From Saccoglossus kowalevskii (Eukaryota > Hemichordata > Enteropneusta > Harrimaniidae): a DNA stretch of 64,000 nt. Positions 12,901 through 24,900 of the stretch are shown one piece after another (the stretch's first letter is position 1; the number at the start of each line of letters is the position of its first letter). Position numbers and translations under genes: made by a program. The stretch is from the NCBI RefSeq assembly GCF_000003605.2, contig NW_003134358.1, positions 121,765-185,764 on the forward strand, in the 5' to 3' direction. Below the pieces are notes generated by a model. That model ran no database searches, had not been told where the DNA came from, and saw nothing but the letters and a program-made list of their open reading frames with translations.

Positions 12901-15900
12901 CCAAAAATGACAAAAATTAGAGAATTAAAGATATCAACATGAAACGAACAAGCCTAAGTGAGGTCTACCCAAGGTACATATACACCAAGTATCAAAGCAT
13001 TCAGGCTTGTAGTTTTCAAGAAGAAGTCGAAAAAGTAAAACATTGACACGGACGACGACGACGGACAATCATTCATATAATAAGCTCTGCTCGACAAAGT
13101 CGACAGCGGAGCTAAAAATTATATTATAATATTTTGCAAAATAATGAGATGGTTGTTCTCAACACTCAAAAGATACAACTGAGGAGATAATAGTGTGTAC
13201 ATTACATATGCTTTTTGTGTTTTGTTATTCACCACTTCTCATTTTGTTGGCGAAGATTTTTAATATTACTCGCTTCATGGGAAATACTGTACATCAACTT
13301 TACAAGAAAAAAATGCAGCGCATCTGTGATGCGTACGTGTACGTGACTTGACATAGTATCAGCATGCATACAGACATGATTATAATATTGTTGGTTGCTC
13401 TAACTTGCATGCATTATTGAGTTGGGGCGGTTCAAGACCAGTACCGAATATGTCAGTAAGCGGACAGTTAATTGGATCGTGCGGGTGTTCCGAGACTGAA
13501 TACTCACATGTACAGATGAGAGAGACTTTAGTGATTGTCTTGGCTCTGTCACGTTCAAGAGCACCAAGTGCATTGCCGACTCTCACATTGGCAGCCAGTG
13601 ACATACCATATGGAAACTACAATAAAAAAAAAAATTTTGAAACATATTATATATAAAATCTAAGGTACAACCAGCCATAAACATAAGCTTAGTGGACACA
13701 AAAATGGTTTTCTTTTATCAATTTATTATGTATTCGTTCAGTAATGAATTTCTTTCTTTGTCAAATAAATGCACATATTCCAATCAATTAGTGAATATTA
13801 AAATGATTCTCTAGGACTACACAAATTATATTATGAAATTCAGATTCTGATTTCATGAAAGAAGTTCAAACACTAAAGTAAACCATTGAAGTTTGATAGC
13901 GGTTGTGATTGTTACTGTGATAATGTTCATACAGCAACAAAATTTCAAAATTTTTGTAGCATATAATGCACTTCACAATACTCTAAAATGATTAATTTTC
14001 ACTGGGTTAAAATTTCGCTGATTTACCATTTCAGGCATATTCATAGGGTTTTAAATTCACGGTTTTATCATTTAGATAATGTGTTCTATGCTAAATTTGA
14101 CATATTCATTGGGTTTTAATTTGGCTCATATTTCCAGTCAGCGAAATAAGCAAGTGAATAATTAAACCTTTTACAGTAGTGGTTAATTCTGTTCTATTAA
14201 CAAAACAAAACCATGCTTACCACAAACGTGATGAGTGCGAGTTGATATACAATACCCTGAGTTGCTAGTGCATACTCTCCAACAGCACCTACATAGAATA
14301 GAACAGTAACACATGTTGTAAATTGCACCAAATATTAGCAGTTACATATTGAAATGCACAAATAGGTGATTTTCCTAACAATTGCGAGATCTTGCGAGAT
14401 GCATGAAAGACGCGCGTCGAACGTCTGCCGCAAAAATCGAACGATTTGATTTTGAACTTGAATTTCTTTATTTCGTAGCTCACATCGACCGACCAATCTT
14501 CGACAGAGGAATATTGCTTTCGAATACCCTCACTTAATCGAAATTGTCTATCATCAAATGTGTACAGCAAATTATTAAGCATGAAAATGCCCTCAAAATA
14601 TTTTTGCGATTGTTGATTCCCACGCGATGTTTGACGCCTCTACGACGCTATGACCTTTGTTTGTCCTGTTTTTACGTTCGATTTCATGCACAACGCGTGA
14701 TTCTCGCAGTGAACGGAAAATGGTCTATTTAAGCACAATTCTTGCTTAAATGTTTACAAGAAGTCACATTTTAAACAGCCATGTGAGACTTTAAAATGAC
14801 TGACGATAGTGTATGATCACAGGTTTATTCAAATCAAATCTCAAGGCAGACAATAGTGTAAAATAAGATTAACACATCTGGTAATATTTGTGTACATAGA
14901 TGAGCTAGCCATTCAAATTGCATTTCCCATGATGCACTGGTGCTGAGTCACATTTTAAGTAATACTGAGAAAGAGACACTTAATTAACTTCTCGTAAAGA
15001 CAAATGTATACAGATAAACAGGTTTATATTTTAATTTGAACTTCACATGTATTAATTAATTATTTTTGCCATTTACCGAGTCATTTATACAGTACATTAC
15101 CTGAGAGAATGACTCCAAACTCCAATGCCCACATTTCCAGACATACCAAGAATATACCAGCTGCACCAAGACGGGTAAAACTACTCCAATCATACAAACA
15201 TTTGAGTGACCAACCTATAAATAAATATTAAATATCAATAATTAATAAATAAATGCATTCTTGTTACATTTTTAAACTAATTAACATAAATAATTACTAA
15301 TATTATGAAGACTATAGAATATTGTAATAGAGTAGTGTTAGATGTAAAAGTATATGCTATAAGACCAGGAAAAATGTTTTGGATCAATTAGTTTTCTAAA
15401 ATCGACCAAAATATTATTTTAATTCTGAAATTGTCATTAAATTTGTGGTTTATCATGGAAACTGAATCTTTCTTTTAAATTTTGAAAAATTCGGATGAAA
15501 AAAACCTAAACGTAAAACTGTGACGGACAAGTTTCAACTGATGAGTATAGTTATGAGAAACAAAAATAATTTTTGCCTGGGCCTACTGTAAAAGGATTAA
15601 TTATACACTTGGTTTTAATTTTGCTTATTTCACTGACTGGAAAATGTGGTAAATTAAAACACAACGAATATGTAAAATTTAGCATAGAACAAATTATCTA
15701 AATGAAAAAACCGCAAATTTAAAAACCCATTGAATATACCTGAATGGTAAACCAGCGAAATTTAAACACAGTGAAAATTAGTCATTTTACAGCACTTGAT
15801 ATATTAATGTCTGGGTAAGTTACCTGGCCACGTTGATGCATGTAATCTTCGTTTCCAGATGTATACGGCAAGTATGATAGCCAAGACCCAGTGAGACAAC

Positions 15901-18900
15901 ACCTGTGCAATGGCAGCACCCCTGAAATAATAGAATATTCCAGCATTGAGCGGCAAAGTTAACTTTTGTCAGCTACATTCACAAATTAATTTCAAATAAT
16001 TTGTTTTAAATTTTTCAAAATTTTTTAACCAAGACCTGCAGCTAATGGGGAAATAAGTCCATTTTGTCCAAAATTATTAACCAAATTATGGAAAAATACT
16101 TCAAAATAGGAAAAATGTGGCACCAAATTTTTGGTGCGAAAAATTACGACATTCAAAAGATTGAAAAAATAATGTTCATAATTTATGAGTATTTTTGAGC
16201 TTGTTCAAATAACTTGATAATGATAAGAATAAAATGAATTTTTTAGTTAAATTGAAAAATAAAATAAAATTTAGATTGTACTGAATTATAAGTCGGGCCT
16301 GTCCAATAATTTCGATAAAATACTTAAGATTGAACTCACCGAACGCCAAGATTTGCTGAAAATATTAGTATGTAGTGTAGCGGGATATTGATGACATTAG
16401 CGATAGCAGCAACTACCACAATTGGCAGGACAATACTCTGACATTGCAGAAACTTACTCAATACAATATAAATATACACAGCCTAGAAAAAAACAACAAT
16501 GAAAGTCATCGTCATAGCGCCCTCAATATTAGAAGCATAGTAGCTCAAATAGAAGCATACAGAAACTAAAAAGTTGAAAATGGATTGGTACAAAAAAGTA
16601 TCTGTTTCTAGATCACACATGTGTCAAAAAAAAAAAATATTTAAAAAAAAAACAAAAGAATGAGAGAAGGGGACGCTTGGTGGCACACAACTCAACGGAT
16701 GCATAGAATCTTCTCAATTGGCATGTACAGGATTAATATTTATATTGATTTGCCAAGACATTCTGCTCGGTTGATGTATTGCCCACTTCAGTGTTACAGA
16801 AAAAAAAAATTTTTTGTAAGAAGCCTTGAACCAGAAACAGATCTTTTTTTTTCTGTATACAATATCATTAAGTCTTTGAGCACCATTGTCAATTTTTGGC
16901 ATCAAATATTTCTGTACGGTCTGCACCTGACATGAAATCTTGATAAAAAATTGACAAACTCTTTTTAACTAATCCTAAAAGCCAATGACAAATACTGTCT
17001 GCATAATTCAAAATTATGTTGAAATTTAAGGAAATTTTGTAAAATGTGTACAAATTTTGAGGGGAAAAACATCAAGGGACCATTATGTGAGTGCTGCTAA
17101 CAGAACAAAAACAGTAGATGTCCAGGGTTGTTTGTTTGGAAATTATGTCCAGGGTTGTTTGTTTGGAAATTATGTCCAGGGTTGTTTGTTTGGAAATTAT
17201 TTCCAGGGTTGTTTGTTTGGAAATTGTGTCCAGGGTTGTTTGTTTGGAAATTATGTTAATGAGTACAAATAGTGAAATATTGCAACTAGTGAGATGACAA
17301 AAGATCTAGTCACCTGACCCAATCACCCGACCCTAAGTGAGATAGGTTTGCTTCAGCGCACACAACTGGAAGATTTGATGTGTGCTCGACATTGTCATCA
17401 AAAATATGCATGCATCACATTAGTTGAACAAACCAAGTCAACAGCTAAAATGTGAGCTGTGTAAAAAAAAAGACAATTTCAAGATAAATTTCAGCCATGA
17501 CATGATTCGAGTAAAACACATGGCAACGATATCGTCAAGGTTTAATTATACTATCACAATAATACATTGAATTATAGAGATTATAATTTTTACACTGCAG
17601 TGCTAGGAAACATAACTACCATATTTGTTATAATAGTAGTGCAGGTACTATGAATAAGTCTATGGTTACATAGTATACAAAGAATAAGTTTTGTTTTATG
17701 TGTTCTTCTAATAGAGATGCACTTCTAACAGAGTAAATGTATATCAAAAATATTTTGTTCATCCATCAATCTCATAAATTTACTTTTATAAAATCGTTTC
17801 TAAAGTTAACCTCCGATTCAAATTTCCATTCAGTTGAATACTTATTCAAATTAAATCATTGATAATTCTTATAATTTTCAGTGTTTTTTTTTTTTCAGCT
17901 AGCAAAAGGACAATAATGAATTACTGACAAGGGAAACCCAAAAACTTCATTTCTACTTACCGGTAGACCAGGCAAGAGATTATTGACAAAGATACCAGCC
18001 AGTCTGTGAATGAAAGAACACAATTTGGTTTGAGTTTAGTGTAGAAGAAAAATATTTACTGCGTTTAAATTTAGTGTATTAGAGGCAGGGATATTTACTG
18101 GGTTTTAATGGAGAAAATAATATGTTTTATTGTTAAATGTTAATTATTAACTGGTTTTGAATTAAGTACATTCATTTAGTAATCAATAAATTATCAAGTA
18201 AATATAAAACCCAGTGATAACTATTGAGCTTTTTATAGGGTAAACATATTGGGACACTGGAGAAAACAAACAAACAAACAAACAAACACACACACAAACA
18301 AACCACATCTTGATTAATGTATTTGGATTGTAACTGCCATGGGAAAAAAATTCAAATTTTATTTTAAAACTTTAAAAAATAAATCGAATATACTGAGAAA
18401 CTTACAAAAAAAGATTAATTCTTTTTTTTTTCATTGCATCCACAAGTTTTGTTATAAAATTGTATTCATATGATTTCAAACATTGAAACGACAAAAGCTC
18501 TGAGTAAACAACCGTTAAAATACATGCCTGAGTAGTTGACCTTCATTTACATACACACATTAGCATATTCATTGTAAGAAAGTAATTTATCATAAACGCG
18601 TTAAATCAATATGCAAATGAGCAATGATCACACCACTTTTAGTCCATTAATTACTGAAGGGAACAAACATTAACAACTGACCTGGTAATTCGTGGTTCTA
18701 TTCCAAACGTATGCAAGAAGAACCCAGTGTTGACTAATACTCCCCAAACTGGCAGAATCAGTAGGCCCATTATGATAAAACTCTGCTGCAGGACGAGACC
18801 TACTCGCTTCTTGTTTTTACTTCCAAAAGTCTGAAACAAATTATTCAATGAATTCAATACCTCCCCAAAACAAAAAAACAAAAACATTTCTAATTGATTT

Positions 18901-21900
18901 TGAAACTAGCAATGTTGATAGTTGACTCTCTGGATCTCAGTAAAAAACAAATCACTTCAAAATTTTGCCATCAAAATTTGCTCTCTGACAAATTACTTTG
19001 GTTTTAATATTAATTGTTTATATAGGTATAATGTTAAGTTGAAATAAATTAAATATGAAACTGAATTAACATTTATATCGGAGGCTGGGAAATTTAGATC
19101 AATTTGGTATACATTGACAATTCAACACCCCAGATAATAGCAGTTACCCGGTAAGTAGTTCAGATTAGTGTTTGATTTTAAATAACTTTAATTTCTTGTC
19201 ACAAGCTTTACTCATGATAATTGTAAACTGCGATATTTTCACCGCCTAAAATTTTCTAAAATTAATAAGTTACAGTACATGATTCTTTGCCTAAACAACG
19301 CCATTAGAGCGTTATTCACCACTTCAAACTCACGTTAATTTTGCACCTATAAATAAAAGTGACAAGTACACTGTCCCCACACTAACCATTTATTTTCACT
19401 GAAATTTAATTTTGTTATTTTGATGACATATGCACTGTGTTTTAATTTCATGAATTTGTCAAGGAAAAGTGTTTTATTAGTTTATATGTTCATGTGCATT
19501 TAATTTAGCGGATTTGTTATCAGCGAAAATAGCGAAATTAATAAAACCCAGTGAATAATTAATGCATTTACAGTACACACTTCTAAACAGACCATATTGC
19601 TACCCAGGATAATATATGTACGCTTTATTGACTTATCGTGACTGCTATATAACTAACAATAACTAAGATATATGATATGATAAGAATTGACTGACCTGAG
19701 AAAACAAAGTGTCACAAGCTGTAGCCATACCATTACCAACACAGACACCAACCACGGATACAATCTGAAAACATACACAGTAGTATATATTCAACTGGGG
19801 ACATTCACTACCATGTATGTCGCTTAATTTTTACTGCTAGTAAGTTTTTCGCAATTTTAAGACTTTATGGTATTTGCGAAAATAAAATTGTTCAAAGATC
19901 AGACAAAACCCCGCAGAAATTTTCAGTGATAGAAAATTTTGCAAATTTCCACTGTCTTGCAAAATTACAAAAATTCGTCTAACTTTTTCACCACTAAACT
20001 TCCTTGCGTACATTTTTCTACACTTTTTTCTTATATTCTTTAATTTTTCAGGAAATGAAACCTAATTTTTAAACTAGCAGAAGAAATTTGAGTAAATTTT
20101 CAGTTTTTACTCAAAAAATTTGGTTATTTTTGTTGCAATCTGCTGAAGGAAAGTGCAGACTAAAAACAAGACTATTGTATGAATTTGTGATGGAAGTGGT
20201 GGTGAAAACGTTGAAGCTATTTACAGTATTCTAGAATATTTTTTATTGAAATTTTCGAACTGGTTTGCACGTTGTTTATGTGAAAATAAATCCTTTAGGT
20301 CAACTTGATTTGCTATTCTCTGAAAAATTACATTCTGGGTCTAAACAAGCAGCCTGTCGGCTGAGATAGCTCCGCTGTTGGCAATGCACATGGCAATTAA
20401 AGAACAGAAGATATCATTAGAAAATGAACAAATCTGAGAGGTCCACATGTAGTACCTATATGTATAATATATCAAAACAATTGGACTTGCGGTTTTCAAC
20501 AAGAAGTCGAAAATATCACTTTTTACCAAAAATTACAAAAATATTCATCAAAATAAGAGAATTAAAGATATCATCATGAAAAGAACAAATCTGAGAGAAG
20601 TCCACATNNNNNNNNNNNNNNNNNNNNNNNNNNNNNNNNNNNNNNNNNNNNNNNNNNNNNNNNNNNNNNNNNNNNNNNNNNNNNNNNNNNNNNNNNNNNN
20701 NNNNNNNNNNNNNNNNNNNNNNNNNNNNNNNNNNNNNNNNNNNNNNNNNNNNNNNNNNNNNNNNNNNNNNNNNNNNNNNNNNNNNNNNNNNNNNNNNNNN
20801 NNNNNNNNNNNNNNNNNNNNNNNNNNNNNNNNNNNNNNNNNNNNNNNNNNNNNNNNNNNNNNNNNNNNNNNNNNNNNNNNNNNNNNNNNNNNNNNNNNNN
20901 NNNNNNNNNNNNNNNNNNNNNNNNNNNNNNNNNNNNNNNNNNNNNNNNNNNNNNNNNNNNNNNNNNNNNNNNNNNNNNNNNNNNNNNNNNNNNNNNNNNN
21001 NNNNNNNNNNNNNNNNNNNNNNNNNNNNNNNNNNNNNNNNNNNNNNNNNNNNNNNNNNNNNNNNNNNNNNNNNNNNNNNNNNNNNNNNNNNNNNNNNNNN
21101 NNNNNNNNNNNNNNNNNNNNNNNNNNNNNNNNNNNNNNNNNNNNNNNNNNNNNNNNNNNNNNNNNNNNNNNNNNNNNNNNNNNNNNNNNNNNNNNNNNNN
21201 NNNNNNNNNNNNNNNNNNNNNNNNNNNNNNNNNNNNNNNNNNNNNNNNNNNNNNNNNNNNNNNNNNNNNNNNNNNNNNNNNNNNNNNNNNNNNNNNNNNN
21301 NNNNNNNNNNNNNNNNNNNNNNNNNNNAAATCTGAGAGTGGTCCACATGTAGTACCTATTAGAGAATTGAAGATATCATCATGAAATGAACCAATCTGAG
21401 GAAGGTCTACTCAAGGTATATATACACTAAGTATCAAAGCATTCAGGCTAGTAGTTTTCAAGAAGAAGTCGAAAAAGTAAAACATTGACACGGACGACGA
21501 CGGACAATCACTCATATGATAAGCTGCGCTCGACAAAGTCGACAGCGGAGCTAAAAAGTACTCCATAATATTGCAAATTTTATACAGGAATATTGCTCTC
21601 TAAAATTGGGACAACATATATCAACAAAAGCCAACTCTGTACTTACAGACTGTCCAATTGCAACTCCTCCCAACTCATAGTCGCCAAGGTGACCGCAGAA
21701 AATAATACTGACCATTGACAACATCAATGTCAAGAAGAAGGTGATCATCTGCAATTATATTAAACAAATTTAAATGAGGAAATTTTGGAAGTTCATATTT
21801 TACAGTCATTTTCTTCATTCTTTTAAAATTAGCCAAATAATCATGTACGTTTCATTTTATATCATTTGTAACAATTTTATATCATTCACAAAATCATAAA

Positions 21901-24900
21901 TGAATCAATTTCGTTTAGCATCTCAAAATTCTCCCACCTACTTGTGCCATATTTTTTCTATTAGTACTGCATGTACAAGGATATTTCTATGGTTAAAACA
22001 CATAATATTTTTATATTTCAAAATTTTTTTAATTTAGATGCACATCTACTGGAGATGCATTTATAGTAGAAAAAATATGGCATATATTAATCTGTGAATG
22101 GCAAAATCAACTGTCATCTTCAATAAATAAACCTGGCTCATTCAATTTTTTTCATATTTTCCAAAAATTGTAGCCAATGGAAAAATATGTTTTTATGATC
22201 CGAAAATAATTTTAAAAAAATACAGAAAAATGTGCGAATTGTTGTGCATATTTTCTGACAGGATATATTACATCATTTCTATTTTTAGTACAGAAATATG
22301 ATTGTTCAACAACCCGATTGAGAACAGCAAGACAAAGGGGACTTCGTCACTATAATCATATTTTTTTCTTTCTGAATTGTCATCTTCATATTACCGGTAA
22401 TTTCATCATCAATTTCTTCCTCACATTTTTAACAGTGCATCACTACTCTACCTTATCCCTTATCCTTCTCATTATTCCTCTCTGAATCATTCTCCATCCC
22501 CAGTCCTAATCTTTCCTACATTGTCACATGTTCCTTTAGAGAAAGTATTCAGTTCTCCAAAATTGTATACAAGTCTGGGCTTCTAGATGCCATGACTAAT
22601 TCCCAAAATGTTGCAGCTAGAAGCTGACCCACACCTCATTTACATCCCTGTAGACAACTTACCGAGGGCCATGCCAGTTTAAGCAGTTCTTTTATTTCTT
22701 TACTCCAATCTAAAGGTATTTTGTGACAACATGACGGGCAGCAAGAGCAATCCGCATCTCTGATGACAGCAATCTTTATGACATCAAACGTATTACCACC
22801 TGAGAAAGTAAAAACAAGTCAATTCAGTAAATTCTGCTGACAAATTTTTTCAAAAAAGAAAGAAAAAGAAACAAAATACCAAGTTATCACATCACTTTTT
22901 TTTTCCCATTCATTTTGGCATACCTGGAGATTGTCAGCATGTGTTATGTTAAAGGCAAAATTTTTTTAATTTTAACTTTTCAGGGATCATAGCACCAAGA
23001 GCCAAATGATTTCCAAGACTTTTCCAGACCTTTTCCCAAACTTTCTTGCATTTTCCCCAAGACATTTTGACTCCTAATTCAGGCCAACACTATCCCCAAA
23101 GCTCAAAGTTCTGATGATATGGTAGTTCCCTGGAGAAAACGGGCCTTTCTAAAAAAAAATTATTTTTCCTGTAATTTAAAGACAACCTAAAGACTTTCAG
23201 GACCTCAAAAAATCCAAAGACTTTCAAAGGATTTTCCCAACGCTATGGACCCTGTTTTTTGCTATAATAAGTTATGTTATAATAAGTAATTCAGTAGATT
23301 TCTGAGTAGAAACCATAACAAATGCTGGATACCGGACACCACATCACAGATAGCTAGCTAGCTAATGGCCCGAAAAATAACGCACTTCTAATTGAGTAAT
23401 TACAGTAGTCCTAGTTGTATACTTTATTATTACTGAGCATTGTTGTAGACATAGTTCACAGACCTGTGAGTATGCCAATGAATTACTGTTTCCTGTGTAC
23501 ATGACCACTCATAGGCAGGAAGTAGAGTATGCCATTAAAACACAGTACATGCAAAACAAACAAGTACTTTCTAAAAAGTATAACAAGTATGTAAATCTCC
23601 AGTCTGCATAATAAAAACACCCCCAACCCCACCTCATCTTCAACACCACTGTCTAGCATATTCATGTATAGATGAACCAGAAAAGGAGAGTAAGACAGAT
23701 TTTGAATAGATGAAATTATATATTTTCAACTTAATTACTGCAAAGGTGTAGCTTCTTTGAAGATGTGTCTTCAATACAGGCAACCACAAGCCAGAAACAC
23801 TGAGCTGTTAATATTGTTAACACTACAAATTTACTACTATTTCATAACATTTCACAACTTTTGCAAATTAATTAAACCACTGCTAATGATTTTCTCTCAA
23901 AAAATTCAAGCAATTTATATCAGGAACTTACAATTTTTTTAATATTCATATATTTTAATACAGTATATATATTTTTAATATATCACACAAACACAAGATT
24001 CTAGTAGAGCAAACACATAGTTAATGTACAGTAAGATTGAGCTAAACTTGATTGTACTTTATATACTTGAAAGTTGGAATTTCTTTCTATCACCATCTAC
24101 CGATATTAGTATTCACAAAGATTCTAGACAACATGCATGGAATGACATTCAGTTTAGTCATCTATATTTTCACCACCTTCAATACAAGTCATTGTTCAAC
24201 CAAATAGATGAGGGTCATAGATAGGTCTGACACTGATATGGTATACATATGTAAAGCTGTCAACTCTAATGTCATCTGTTTTGAATTAAGAGCATCATTG
24301 CTATTTTGGGAGAAAAACAACTATATTGTAGCCACATGAAGCTATAGTTTCTTTAATTCTGAGCTGGTTCATTTTGTAAGTCAGTAGAACATTGTGAAAT
24401 GTTGTAGCAATGGAAATTTCTCTGGAAACCTGAAGACACAGAGTCACAGCAACTTTTGAAAACTTTTGTCCAAGAATATGCCTTTAAGGTATAGATGCAG
24501 GTTCGTTCGTGTAGTGCAATTTTTTTTTTTTTCGCTTTTTCTTACTCGAACAGGCTCAGGTAAAATTTTGCAGCTCTGTGAATAGTGGAACATACTACAT
24601 TCCTTGCGGTTCCTTAAATAAATGTTTACAGCAGGTTCTGGAGATTTACAAACAACAATGTGTATCGTGTTGATGTACGGCAATGCCTCTTATTGTATTT
24701 CACTTTATATGGGGGATATTTTACAACACAACTGCGGCCACAGTGGGACATTTTTCTAATGTACCTTGCTTAAAAAGAACAGGATATCATCGAACATGTT
24801 GTTTTCTTTGCCATGATTATTTCAACAAGTCATTCACCGTATTTATTAGTAAAATCTCTGACCAACCTCAACTCCTGAGTCTTCCTATAGTATTCATCAA

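Noticed and set aside
13405-13656. Plus-strand frame over MATE copy A exon 11
   Set aside because: It is the antisense shadow of the real exon at 13508-13616, which encodes the N-V-R-V-G-N-A-L-G-A motif.
17057-17272. 71-residue frame with QGCLFGNYV repeats
   Set aside because: It is a 27-bp minisatellite in an intron of MATE copy A, with no signal peptide or family match outside the repeat.
20516-21352. Three long open frames of 258-276 codons
   Set aside because: They consist almost entirely of N from the assembly gap, with only repeat sequence at the edges.
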